Shown here: positions 24,647 to 33,409 of the stretch, piece after piece
How positions within the stretch are numbered: the stretch's first letter is position 1
Layout of the letters: each line of letters starts with the position of its first letter
From: RUG14199 sp964629225
GTDB lineage: Bacteria; Bacillota; Clostridia; Oscillospirales; CAG-272
Direction of reading: 5' to 3'
DNA length: 45,042 bases
Assembly: GCA_964629225.1 (NCBI GenBank)
Contig: CAZVQC010000018.1
Span: forward strand, 1 to 45,042
Notes under the pieces: model-generated
Database searches by the model: none
The model's input: only the letters and a program-made list of their open reading frames with translations
What the model was told of the DNA's origin: nothing
Made by a program: the position numbers and the translations under genes

Positions 24647-25231
24647 ATGGCAGAAAAAAAACAACTTATTCTTGCATCGGCATCGCCCAGGCGACATGAG
24701 ATACTTGAGTCCGTCGGGCTTTCCCATGAGATCTCGGTTCCCGACGTTGATGAAACGGTGAATGGCGGCCTCGGATGCGAAGCGGCGGTCAAGGAGATTG
24801 CTCGCAGAAAGGCTCTTGCCGTACTCGGTACGGCGCCCGTCGAAAGCGTCGTCCTTGCGGCAGATACCATGGTAGAGGTGGACGGAAGGGCTCTCGGCAA
24901 GCCCACGTCAGGGGCGGATGCCTGTCGGATGCTTGAGATGCTCTCCGGAAAAACTCACCGAGTATTTACGGGTCTTGCCGTCAGCGACGGCAAGACGACC
25001 GTCTGTGAGGTGGTCTGCACCTCGGTCACCGTGAGAGAATTGAAGCGAGACGAGATAGAAGGCTATGTTGCCACAGGAGAGCCTCTTGACAAAGCAGGAG
25101 CCTACGGTATCCAGGGAATAGGAGGCGCCTTCGTCTCCCGCATCGACGGAGACTATTTCAACGTGGTGGGACTTCCCATTTGCAGAGTCGTTGAGATCCT
25201 TCGGGATTTTGGGATCAGTCTCTTTGAATGA
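24647..25231 (+). CDS. maf: Maf-family nucleoside triphosphate pyrophosphatase
   Basis: A 194-residue house-cleaning enzyme that hydrolyses dTTP/UTP or modified nucleotides. It shows the N-terminal LILASASPRRHEIL, the VVLAADTMVEVDG motif with catalytic Asp, GKTHRVFTG, and AYGIQGIGGAFVSRIDGD. The GxA...QG pattern suits the YhdE (dTTP/UTP) subgroup. I choose the ATG at 24647, just after the dut stop; longer frames would run into dut. Confidence 0.93.
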   Translation: MAEKKQLILASASPRRHEILESVGLSHEISVPDVDETVNGGLGCEAAVKEIARRKALAVLGTAPVESVVLAADTMVEVDGRALGKPTSGADACRMLEMLSGKTHRVFTGLAVSDGKTTVCEVVCTSVTVRELKRDEIEGYVATGEPLDKAGAYGIQGIGGAFVSRIDGDYFNVVGLPICRVVEILRDFGISLFE

Positions 25232-25290
25232 CCGAATAAAACGGTGCCGGATGCATTTCGCGTCCCGCCGTCAACATAATTATCGACATA

Positions 25291-25306
25291 CCGCCGAGTG
25301 TGGCGG
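25291..25306 (+). promoter_or_regulatory. Leader stem-loop before mreB
   Basis: CCGCC-GAGTGT-GGCGG, five pairs, ending a few bases before the AAAGGA site of mreB. An upstream CCCGCC near 25264 could pair alternatively with GGCGGG. Confidence 0.5.
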
Positions 25307-25324
25307 GCAAAGAAAGGACATTAC

Positions 25325-26335
25325 ATGAGCAAAAGTATCGGAATCGATCTCGGTACGGCGAATACCATAGTGTATGTGAAGGGAAAGGGGATAGCGCTCA
25401 GAGAACCTTCAGTCGTCGCCGTTGAATCGAGAAGTAAAAGAGTTGTGGAAGTGGGTAACGATGCAAAGTTGATGCTGGGAAAGACCCCCGGTTCCATCAT
25501 CGCAATGCGCCCTCTCAAGGATGGAGTCATTGCGGAATTCGACTATACCACCCAGATGCTGAGACGCTTTTTCAAAAAGGTGTCGGGAAACACGCTGTTC
25601 AGCCGACCTAAGGTCATGATCTGTGTTCCCTACGGAGTTACCGAGGTGGAAAAGAGAGCCGTTCAGGACGTTACCTTGGAGGCGGGCGCTCAGAGCGTGG
25701 GACTCATAGAAGAGCCCATAGCGGCGGCCATCGGCTCCGGTCTTAAGGTGGAGTCCGCAAGGGGAAGCATGATAGTCGACATCGGAGGCGGAACTACGGA
25801 GGTCGCAGTGACGAGCCTCGGTGGGATCGTGCTTTCCACATCCCTCAGAACTGCGGGAGATGAGCTTGACGATGCCATCGTCTCCTATGTCAAGAGAAAA
25901 TACAACATACTGATCGGAGAAGTGACCGCCGAGTATCTGAAAAAGAGCATCGGCAGCGTTCATCCCACTGCAGACCGAGGCATCATGGAGGTGAGGGGCA
26001 GAAATCTTCTCAACGGACTCCCGGCGATAATAACGATAACTTCGGGAGAGATCCGTGAGGCCATGAGTGAGCAGATCGGTCACATTCTGGAATGCATCAA
26101 GACTACCCTTGAGAACACTCCGCCGGAGCTTTCCAGCGACATTTACGACAACGGTATCATGCTCGCCGGAGGCGGCGCTCTTCTTTCGGGACTTGCCGTC
26201 CTGATAAGTCAGGTCACCGGCATTAGAGCGACCATTGCAAAAGCACCTCTTGACAGCGTTGCTATCGGCATCGGCCACGTTATCGAGAACGATACCGATG
26301 GAGTCAACTACAAAAACCGTTACAAAGGACTTTGA
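25325..26335 (+). CDS. mreB: Rod-shape determining protein MreB
   Basis: Bacterial actin that guides lateral wall synthesis. The 336-residue protein has all actin-fold nucleotide motifs: IGIDLGTANTIVYVKGKGI (phosphate 1), MIVDIGGGTTEVAV (phosphate 2) and IMLAGGGALLSGL (adenosine). The ATG at 25325 is chosen because AAAGGA lies just upstream. mreC and mreD follow directly, the usual arrangement. Confidence 0.97.
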   Translation: MSKSIGIDLGTANTIVYVKGKGIALREPSVVAVESRSKRVVEVGNDAKLMLGKTPGSIIAMRPLKDGVIAEFDYTTQMLRRFFKKVSGNTLFSRPKVMICVPYGVTEVEKRAVQDVTLEAGAQSVGLIEEPIAAAIGSGLKVESARGSMIVDIGGGTTEVAVTSLGGIVLSTSLRTAGDELDDAIVSYVKRKYNILIGEVTAEYLKKSIGSVHPTADRGIMEVRGRNLLNGLPAIITITSGEIREAMSEQIGHILECIKTTLENTPPELSSDIYDNGIMLAGGGALLSGLAVLISQVTGIRATIAKAPLDSVAIGIGHVIENDTDGVNYKNRYKGL

Positions 26336-26345
26336 TCATCCCACT

Positions 26346-26360
26346 GCCGCTTTCGGCGGC
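26346..26360 (+). promoter_or_regulatory. Stem-loop between mreB and mreC
   Basis: GCCGC-TTTCG-GCGGC. It lies 11 bases upstream of the GGGAGG ribosome binding site of mreC and resembles the hairpins before rex, mreB and greA. Confidence 0.45.
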
Positions 26361-26382
26361 ATGGATGCTTTGGGAGGGAACG

Positions 26383-27225
26383 ATGAAGGATTTCTTCAAA
26401 AGCAGATTTTTCATGATACTTGCGCTTGTACTGGCAGTCATGATAATAGTTCCCGGTATCATCACCGCTATGGGAGCAGGTTCTTTTGTCAAGAGCGCCT
26501 TGAATACCGTCACGACTCCGATCCAAAAACTATTCAATTATTCGGCGGACGCGCTGTCGGGTTTTGCTTCGTATTTTACCGAATTTGACCGAATAGCAGA
26601 CGAAAACGAAGAACTGCGAAACCGGATTGCGGAGCTCAATGACAAGGTGGCAAAGGCGGAAGAGACGGAAGAGATGAACAACTGGCTCTACAATTACCTT
26701 GAGCTCAAGCGGGAGCACCCCGACTACAAGTTTGCGGCGGCAGACGTCACCGGACGTGAGGCGGGAAATTACATGACGGTCTTCACCCTCGACAAGGGAA
26801 GTGCTCACGGCATTGAAAAAAATATGCCGGCGGTTACCGACTACGGAGTCGTGGGCTATGTTGCCGAGGTCGGCGTCAACTGGTGCAAGGTGGTAACTCT
26901 TCTTGAATCCGGCACCGCTGTCGGAGCATACGTTGAGCGGACCGGCGAGGTGGGAGTGGTAGAAGGAGATTTCGCACTCTCCAAGGAAGGGCTTTGCAAG
27001 ATGGTCTATATTTCTGCCGGATCCGATATCAGAGAGGGCGACAGGATCTTCACCAGCGGCTACGGCAGCGTCTACCCGCGGGGTCTTACGGTGGGTACCG
27101 TCAAGGAGGTAGTGCCGGACCCGAACAGTCAGACACTGATAGCATACATTGAGCCTGCCGAAAAAATGCAGGACATCAAAAAGCTGATGATAATCACCGA
27201 CTATGAGGTGACACTGGATGAATGA
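26383..27225 (+). CDS. mreC: Rod-shape determining protein MreC
   Basis: Membrane-anchored scaffold of the elongasome. The 280-residue protein has one N-terminal membrane helix (about 9-30), a coiled coil (about 65-105, ENEELRNRIAELNDK) and the MreC beta-barrel region with VFTLDKGSAHGIEKNMPAV and the late SGYGSVYPRGLTVG motif. GGGAGG precedes the ATG. It overlaps mreD by eight bases. Confidence 0.95.
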   Translation: MKDFFKSRFFMILALVLAVMIIVPGIITAMGAGSFVKSALNTVTTPIQKLFNYSADALSGFASYFTEFDRIADENEELRNRIAELNDKVAKAEETEEMNNWLYNYLELKREHPDYKFAAADVTGREAGNYMTVFTLDKGSAHGIEKNMPAVTDYGVVGYVAEVGVNWCKVVTLLESGTAVGAYVERTGEVGVVEGDFALSKEGLCKMVYISAGSDIREGDRIFTSGYGSVYPRGLTVGTVKEVVPDPNSQTLIAYIEPAEKMQDIKKLMIITDYEVTLDE

Positions 27226-28162
27226 AAACAAGGAGCGCAGTGACTTCGAGAGAGTCGGCGCATCGAACGAAAGAGAGCAGAGGAAAAAGAGGACTTCCGC
27301 AAGACGGGTCCGCTTTCCCGACGGGACTTACGGAGTCTACATGGGGGAGACCGGAGCCGGTAGTGCGAGGCTCGGACCGAGAAAAGGGCGTTCCTCCTCA
27401 AGCGGTGCCGCACCGAAAGCGATAACTCACCCCGATGGAGCAGAGCCCGGGAGCCACGGAGAGAATTCCCGTCCCGCCTCGGCATATGAAGGGGAGAGGC
27501 TTCGACGTGAGCGTTTTTACAGAGAAAAACGCCGCCGGGAGGCAGAAAGAAAAAAGGAGCTTGAGGATCAAACTCCGATAGAGAGATTTGTAAGATTCAT
27601 CCACGACAAGACCTACCTCAAGCGCATGGCGATATCGGTGGACGTGGAATGCCTCATCAAAGGGTTTGTGACCGGGGCGCTTATCCTTGTTTTTGCACTT
27701 CTTCAAACTACGGTGTTTTCAAGATTTGCCCCGTTTGGAGCAACTCCGGATCTTATGCTGTCCCTTTTCATTGCCATTTCAGCCACGGAGGGAGAAAAAT
27801 GGGGCTCTGTTTCCGCTCTTATCGGCGGATACCTGATCTGTGCCCTCGGAAGCACCGGAGGAGAGGCCATTTTACTGCTTTATGTTGGCGTGTCTATAGC
27901 GGTCGGACTGCTCGGCAGGTATTCTTACCGTGATTCCGTCCCGGTAAGGGCGATCTACACGGTTTGTGCTTGCCTGATCGAAACGGTATTTACGGTAATT
28001 CTAATGCTGGTAACTTATGATTCGGTATCGGCAGGGGTCATATTAGGCTCCGTCGTGATACCCGAATTCTTTTCAACGCTTTTGACGGCGCCCATAACCC
28101 ATGTTGTGGCATGGCTCTGCATGAAGCCGTTCAACAAATCGAGAGCCGAAAGAGTGGACTGA
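27218..28162 (+). CDS. mreD: MreD-like membrane protein with long basic N-terminal extension
   Basis: The C-terminal 170 residues (from about 145) carry five to six membrane helices with the MreD pattern TVFSRFAPFGATPDLMLSL. The first 140 residues are charged, low-complexity and rich in Arg, Glu, Lys and Ser, with no recognised domain; typical MreD is about 170 residues. The start overlaps mreC by eight bases, in the standard way, so the extension is genuinely in frame. The extension should face the cytoplasm. Its role is unknown; binding to MreB, RNA or membrane lipids are possibilities. Confidence 0.82.
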   Translation: MNENKERSDFERVGASNEREQRKKRTSARRVRFPDGTYGVYMGETGAGSARLGPRKGRSSSSGAAPKAITHPDGAEPGSHGENSRPASAYEGERLRRERFYREKRRREAERKKELEDQTPIERFVRFIHDKTYLKRMAISVDVECLIKGFVTGALILVFALLQTTVFSRFAPFGATPDLMLSLFIAISATEGEKWGSVSALIGGYLICALGSTGGEAILLLYVGVSIAVGLLGRYSYRDSVPVRAIYTVCACLIETVFTVILMLVTYDSVSAGVILGSVVIPEFFSTLLTAPITHVVAWLCMKPFNKSRAERVD

Positions 28163-28202
28163 CGGAAGACACTGCTTTTTGCTTTGAAAAAGGAGGGAGA
28201 GC

Positions 28203-30314
28203 GTGAACCCGAAAAGAGAACATTTGGCACGATACATTGCCATCGGAGTGATCGCAGTGGCTTTTGCCGTGGTGTTTGCCGCGCGCCTTATCAACATAGA
28301 AGTCACGGGACAGGGTTACGTGGAGGATGCATCGAGATCCGATTCCCGCACTAGAACGGAGCCTATTTATGCGCTGAGAGGAGAGATCCGAGACAGAAAC
28401 GGAAAGCCCCTTGTCACAAATTCTTACTATTATGTCATCTATCTTGATGCGGGAGCCCTTTCAACCGAGAGCGAAAGTGAAAAAAATTCGGTGATACTTC
28501 GCCTTTTTGAGGATGCCGAGACCGCATTCCAAACGGATACCTATTCCGAACCCTCATCTCCCTTTGTGAGAGACGGAGAAGGCAACATCGGCTACGACGG
28601 TGACTACATGGAGACCGTCTACGGCAAGCGGTTGAAAAAACTACTTGCCGGCATCACGGAAAAGGAGGACGAGGTGGAGGCGGAGACCGCTACGGTGCTC
28701 CTTTGCAGAAGATACGGGCTGACCGATAAGGAGGGAGAGCTTCTTTACGGGGAGGCGGACGCGGAGCTTTTGTTCCGCTTGAGGCTCGACATGGAGCTTC
28801 ATAACTTTTCGGTCAAGGAGCCCTACACTCTGTTTTCCGACGTATCCGATGAATTCATAGCACTCGTGAAGGAGGATTCTCTTCGCGGAGCTGCTGTAAA
28901 GAGCGAGATCGAGCGAGTCTACAATTACCCGGGAGTTGCATCTCATCTCCTCGGAAGGACGGGAAAGATCCAACCCGCCAAGGCGGACTACTATAAAGAG
29001 CTCGGTTATTCCTCCGATGCCACCGTCGGAATATCCGGAGCGGAGGAGGCTTTTGAAGAGTACCTTCACGGGGAGGACGGAGAAAAGACGATAATCGAGG
29101 ACGAGTACGGAAACGTCATCGACGAATATGTTTCAAAAGAGCCCGTGCCGGGGAAAAACGTTCTTCTTACGATAGATATCGACCTGCAGGCAGTTGCTGA
29201 AGAAGCGCTGAAGAGCAACATAGAAACTATCATTGAAAAAGCGGAATCGAAAGAGGGAGAGCTCGACGGTGAGGATGCGGATGCGGGAGCGTTGACGGTG
29301 CTCAGTGTCAACGGAGACGAGGTCTTAGCGGCGGCTTCTTACCCAACTTACGACCTTTCCACCTTCGATGAGGACTACAAAACGCTGAGCGAGGACTCTC
29401 TCTCTCCCATGTTTAACAGGGCTCTTGAGGGGACCTACGCACCCGGCTCCACCTTCAAACCCGGTGTCGCCGCCGCCGCTCTTCAGGAGGGAATAATCAA
29501 CACCGGCACTCTGCTTCCCTGTGACGGACAGTACAAATACTATGAGAGCAGCGGTTTCGTTCCCGCCTGCTGGATATGGAACATCTACCGCGGGAAGCAC
29601 GGTCCCATCAACGTCACCGATGCGATCCAGGTGTCCTGTAACTGTTTCTTCTATGAGACGGGACGTCTTATGTCCATTCAGACTATGAACCGCTACTGCA
29701 AAGGCTACGGACTCGGTCAAGCGACGGGCATCGAGCTTCCCGAAAAGACGGGAGTTTTGGCGGGACCCGAATACAGAGAGGAAAACGGCCTTGAAGCATG
29801 GACTCCGGGACAGACGATAACTGCGGCGATAGGCCAGTCGGACAATCTGTTCACTCCGTTGCAGATGAGCCTCTACGTTTCCACCCTTATCAACGGCGGC
29901 ACCCGTTATAAAGCACATTTTCTTTACGAGGTTCGGGAGTTCTACACCGACGAGCTGATCCTTAAAACGGAACCGGAGGTTGCCGACAACTCCGTCTCTC
30001 TTTCTCCTAACGTGGTGAACACCGTGCTTGAAGGAATGAGAAACGTTACCGAAAACGGCTCTGCCGCAACGCTTTTTAAGAGCTTCCCCATTGCGGTTGG
30101 AGGAAAGACCGGTACGGCGCAGGTCACAAAGGATCATTCCGATAACGCCGTTTTTACCGCATTTGCCCCCTTCTCATCCCCCGAGATCACCGCTACCTGC
30201 GTCATCGAGCGAGGTGCAAACGGCACGGATGCCGGCTACGCAATAAGAGACGTGTTCTCTCGGTATTTCGGTATCGTTGAGGAAACTGCGGATACAGCGG
30301 AGGACGAAGGATGA
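28203..30314 (+). CDS. mrdA: Penicillin-binding protein 2 (class B transpeptidase)
   Basis: Membrane-anchored peptidoglycan transpeptidase of the elongation machinery. One N-terminal membrane helix (about 12-32) precedes the dimerisation domain. The transpeptidase active site is complete: STFK (catalytic Ser about 416), SCN (about 478) and KTG (about 635). Length 703 suits PBP2 or SpoVD-like proteins; there is no PASTA domain, and the position after mreBCD favours PBP2. GTG start with GGAGGG upstream. The end overlaps nth by four bases. Confidence 0.93.
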   Translation: MNPKREHLARYIAIGVIAVAFAVVFAARLINIEVTGQGYVEDASRSDSRTRTEPIYALRGEIRDRNGKPLVTNSYYYVIYLDAGALSTESESEKNSVILRLFEDAETAFQTDTYSEPSSPFVRDGEGNIGYDGDYMETVYGKRLKKLLAGITEKEDEVEAETATVLLCRRYGLTDKEGELLYGEADAELLFRLRLDMELHNFSVKEPYTLFSDVSDEFIALVKEDSLRGAAVKSEIERVYNYPGVASHLLGRTGKIQPAKADYYKELGYSSDATVGISGAEEAFEEYLHGEDGEKTIIEDEYGNVIDEYVSKEPVPGKNVLLTIDIDLQAVAEEALKSNIETIIEKAESKEGELDGEDADAGALTVLSVNGDEVLAAASYPTYDLSTFDEDYKTLSEDSLSPMFNRALEGTYAPGSTFKPGVAAAALQEGIINTGTLLPCDGQYKYYESSGFVPACWIWNIYRGKHGPINVTDAIQVSCNCFFYETGRLMSIQTMNRYCKGYGLGQATGIELPEKTGVLAGPEYREENGLEAWTPGQTITAAIGQSDNLFTPLQMSLYVSTLINGGTRYKAHFLYEVREFYTDELILKTEPEVADNSVSLSPNVVNTVLEGMRNVTENGSAATLFKSFPIAVGGKTGTAQVTKDHSDNAVFTAFAPFSSPEITATCVIERGANGTDAGYAIRDVFSRYFGIVEETADTAEDEG

Positions 30315-30982
30315 GACACTACAAGAGGCTTGAGGAAAAAGCGGCACAGCTTGAAGCGGTGCTTTGGGAACTGTATCCCGAAAGCCGGTGTGCTTTGGAA
30401 TACGGCAGTGATGCATGGCGGCTTCTCGTCATGGGGATCCTCTCCGCCCAGTGCACCGACGTTCGGGTGAATGAAGTTTCAAAGGAGCTGTTCTCGGCTT
30501 ATCCCACGGTTTTCGATATGGCGGGGGCCGATGTGGCCGAGGTCGAACGGATCATCCGTCCCTGCGGACTTTTCAGGTCGAAGGCGGGAAATATCTGCGC
30601 ATCTGCCGTTTTGATCTGCAAGGAGTTCGGCGGAAACGTTCCCGATACCATGGAGAAGCTTTTGACTCTTCCGGGAGTCGGCAGAAAGATCGCCAATCTC
30701 GTTCTCGGAGATATCTTTGATAAGGGCGGGATAGTGGCGGACACTCACTGTATCAGGATCTGCGGAAGGCTTGGATTTTACCCGGACGACAAAAAAGATC
30801 CGCTTCTTTGCGAACGGACTATGGAACAGTATGTGGAAAGAAGTAAGCAGAGCGATCTTTGTCATCGCTTAGTGAACTTCGGCAGAGACAGATGCCGTGC
30901 GAGGGGACCGCTGTGTGACGGATGCCCCGCAGCATTTCTCTGTGACAGTGCTATCAAAGCGAAAAAGATCAAGAACTGTTGA
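30311..30982 (+). CDS. nth: Endonuclease III (DNA glycosylase/AP lyase)
   Basis: Base-excision repair enzyme removing oxidised pyrimidines. The 223-residue protein has the helix-hairpin-helix LLTLPGVGRKIANLV with catalytic Lys, and the catalytic Asp in IVADTHCIRICGRLGF. The C-terminal [4Fe-4S] pattern C-x6-C-x2-C-x5-C is in CRARGPLCDGCPAAFLC. The start overlaps the mrdA stop (ATGA). Confidence 0.95.
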   Translation: MRHYKRLEEKAAQLEAVLWELYPESRCALEYGSDAWRLLVMGILSAQCTDVRVNEVSKELFSAYPTVFDMAGADVAEVERIIRPCGLFRSKAGNICASAVLICKEFGGNVPDTMEKLLTLPGVGRKIANLVLGDIFDKGGIVADTHCIRICGRLGFYPDDKKDPLLCERTMEQYVERSKQSDLCHRLVNFGRDRCRARGPLCDGCPAAFLCDSAIKAKKIKNC

Positions 30983-30999
30983 TCTTGAAGGAGGATACA

Positions 31000-32097
31000 A
31001 TGAGCAAAAATAAAAACCCACGCCTCGGACTCGTCGGCGGACAGGCGGTCCTTGAGGGCGTTATGATGAAGAGCCGCGACCGAGTGAGTCTTGCGGTCAG
31101 AGGGGACGACGGGAAGATATCGGTGAAGAACACCACGTTTTCGTCCCTCCGAAAGAAAAACGGCTTTTTCAACATCCCGATCATAAGAGGATGTGTCAAC
31201 TTCGTTGAAATGATGAAGCTGAGCTACACGACTCTCGAGGACTCTGCAACGATGTTGGGACTTGACGACATTGACGAAGAGACGAAGTTTGACAAGTGGA
31301 TCAAAAAGAAATTCGGGGACAAGTTGATGAGAGTCGTCATGATGATATCGATGGTCCTCGGTGTCGCTCTTGCGCTGGGACTTTTCACTTTCCTTCCGGC
31401 GCTCATCACGAAGGGCATCAATCATCTGACCCACGACAGCCTCGGCTGGTGGCAGAATCTCATTTCCGGCGGCATCAGGATCGTCATCTTCATAATCTAC
31501 ATGCTGCTGGTCTCCCTTATGAAGGACATCAGAAGGACCTTCGAGTATCACGGTGCAGAGCACAAGTCCATAGCTTGCTATGAGGCGGGCATGGAACTGA
31601 CTCCCGCCAATGCGAAGAAGTGCACCAGATTCCATCCCCGTTGCGGAACGAGCTTTATCTTCGTTATCATGATCATTTCCATTCTTATCTTCTCCGTCGT
31701 AAAATGGGACATGAACATCTTTGCCATGATAGGGCTGAGACTCTGCCTTCTCCCTCTCGTGGTGGGTATCGGCTTTGAATTTCTCATGTTCGCCGGAAAG
31801 CATCCGAATCCGGTGACCCTTGTCCTTTCCTATCCCGGTCTTCTCATGCAGAGGATAACTACGAAGGAGCCGGATGAGAGTCAGCTTGAAGTGGCGATAA
31901 CGGCCCTTAAGAATGCCATGCCCGATGAATTCCCCGAGGTCTTGGAAAAGACCGAGGACGGCGCGGCAGAGGATTCTCCGAGCGACTTGGGAGAAGTCGG
32001 AGATGCCGAAGCGGCTGAGACCGTTGAGGATGCTACGGCGGAGACTGTCGAGATCGAGACGAGAGAGCCCGAAAAAAAGACAAATGACGCTGAATGA
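31000..32097 (+). CDS. DUF1385 membrane protein (YqhQ family)
   Basis: A 365-residue protein with four or more membrane helices. It carries the family signatures GGQAVLEGVMMKSRDRVSLA at the N-terminus and RRTFEYHGAEHKSIACYEAG in the middle, followed by HPRCGTSFIFVIMI. The C-terminal 65 residues are acidic and low-complexity. GGAGG lies five bases before the ATG. It overlaps prmC by 14 bases, a pairing I recall from other clostridia. The molecular function of the family is unknown. Confidence 0.88.
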   Translation: MSKNKNPRLGLVGGQAVLEGVMMKSRDRVSLAVRGDDGKISVKNTTFSSLRKKNGFFNIPIIRGCVNFVEMMKLSYTTLEDSATMLGLDDIDEETKFDKWIKKKFGDKLMRVVMMISMVLGVALALGLFTFLPALITKGINHLTHDSLGWWQNLISGGIRIVIFIIYMLLVSLMKDIRRTFEYHGAEHKSIACYEAGMELTPANAKKCTRFHPRCGTSFIFVIMIISILIFSVVKWDMNIFAMIGLRLCLLPLVVGIGFEFLMFAGKHPNPVTLVLSYPGLLMQRITTKEPDESQLEVAITALKNAMPDEFPEVLEKTEDGAAEDSPSDLGEVGDAEAAETVEDATAETVEIETREPEKKTNDAE

Positions 32098-32902
32098 GGT
32101 AGCTGAGAGATTTAAGGAGGCGGGAATCGTCGAAGCAAGGCACGAGGCGATGCTTCTTGTCTCATCTCTCTTTGACATTCCGTATTCAAGGCTGATGCTG
32201 GAAGGAGACCGTGATCTTTCGGACAGCTGCCTTGAAAAGGCGGTGAGTCGCCGCCAAAATAGGGAGCCGCTTCAGTACATTCTCGGCTCGTGGCAGTTCA
32301 TGAATGAGACCTACAGGGTGACTCCGGAGGTGCTCATTCCGAGGGCTGATACCGAGGTGCTCGTGGAGCTTGCGATAAAAGGCATCCCAAGAGGAGGGAG
32401 TTTTGCGGACCTTTGCTCCGGAAGCGGTTGTGTCGGCATCTCGACTCTTGCCGCAAGGGAGGATCTCACCTGTGTGTCGGTGGAAAAATACCCGGGGGCA
32501 TTCGCTCTTACGGTGGAAAACGGAGAGACAAACGGCGTTTCCCGTCGCCTTTCCACCATTCTCGGAGACGTTACCGAGGACGTTTTTGAAAAAGGTGAGC
32601 GCTTTGATGCCATCCTTTCAAATCCCCCCTACGTCACGGAGGCGGAATATGAGGCTCTTGATCCGGAATTGTATTTTGAGCCGAAAGTCGCCCTTACCGA
32701 CGGCGGAGACGGTCTTTCCGTTATAAGGAGGATAATAGAGATCTATCCGAACCACTTGAAGGATGGAGGATTCCTTGCCATTGAGATCGGTGCGGATCAG
32801 GCGGAGGCGGTATCTCAGATCGCGTCTGAGGGCGGTCTTGGATATGACATGATTAAGGATCACTCCGGACATGACAGGGTGATCGTCATGAAAAAGAAGT
32901 AA
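32084..32902 (+). CDS. prmC: Release factor glutamine methyltransferase
   Basis: SAM-dependent enzyme that methylates the GGQ glutamine of peptide release factors. The 272-residue protein has the N-terminal helical recognition domain, then the SAM motif FADLCSGSGCVGISTLA and the catalytic LSNPPYVTE. I place the start at the ATG at 32084, giving the family's normal N-terminus (TLNEVAERFKEAG). It overlaps the previous gene by 14 bases. prfA is not adjacent here. Confidence 0.93.
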   Translation: MTLNEVAERFKEAGIVEARHEAMLLVSSLFDIPYSRLMLEGDRDLSDSCLEKAVSRRQNREPLQYILGSWQFMNETYRVTPEVLIPRADTEVLVELAIKGIPRGGSFADLCSGSGCVGISTLAAREDLTCVSVEKYPGAFALTVENGETNGVSRRLSTILGDVTEDVFEKGERFDAILSNPPYVTEAEYEALDPELYFEPKVALTDGGDGLSVIRRIIEIYPNHLKDGGFLAIEIGADQAEAVSQIASEGGLGYDMIKDHSGHDRVIVMKKK

Positions 32903-32941
32903 GTATCGGCACCTTGCGCAATATAATAAGAAGGAAGAAAA

Positions 32942-33409
32942 ATGAAAAAAATACTGACGGTATTCAAAGCGGTATGTCCCGTTTGCACGGCGGTGACTGT
33001 CTATGGAGCATTCTATTACGGAACGAAGGAAACAGCGGTGGCGTTTGCCATCGCGGCGATCTTCAGCATTGCTCTCACTGTGATGTGCTTTGTTCTGTCC
33101 TCCCTTTTTGACAGGGTCTCTTTCCTTGAGACCGTCCTCAGTGACGATGGGTGGGCTCAGGATGAGAGAGATCTTGCGAAAAAAGAATGTCCGGTCTGTC
33201 ACGCCTTACTTGACGAAGATCACAAGGTCTGTCCTTATTGTGAGAATAGTAGTTTCGATGAGGAATACTTTCACACCGGAGCGAACGGCGTGAGATTTGA
33301 CACCGACGATCCGGACTACAACGGGACGGATTTCAGCGGCGAGGAGCTTGTCAGCGCCAACTTTGATACGTCAGACGACAGCATGACAGAAAACGAGGTA
33401 GAAAAATGA
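32942..33409 (+). CDS. Small membrane protein with zinc-ribbon motif
   Basis: A 155-residue protein. Two hydrophobic segments lie at about 12-32 and 34-55, followed by a CPVC...CPYC pair (about 83-101) that should form a zinc ribbon. The C-terminal 50 residues are acidic and probably disordered. AGAAGGAAG precedes the ATG. It overlaps ddl by four bases. I do not recognise a named family; the layout suggests a membrane-tethered cytoplasmic zinc ribbon. Confidence 0.7.
   Translation: MKKILTVFKAVCPVCTAVTVYGAFYYGTKETAVAFAIAAIFSIALTVMCFVLSSLFDRVSFLETVLSDDGWAQDERDLAKKECPVCHALLDEDHKVCPYCENSSFDEEYFHTGANGVRFDTDDPDYNGTDFSGEELVSANFDTSDDSMTENEVEK

Noticed and set aside
30862..32178. A 438-codon open frame on the minus strand opposite DUF1385 and prmC
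   Set aside because: The opposite strand encodes clear family signatures in two genes with good starts; this frame has none and no ribosome binding site.
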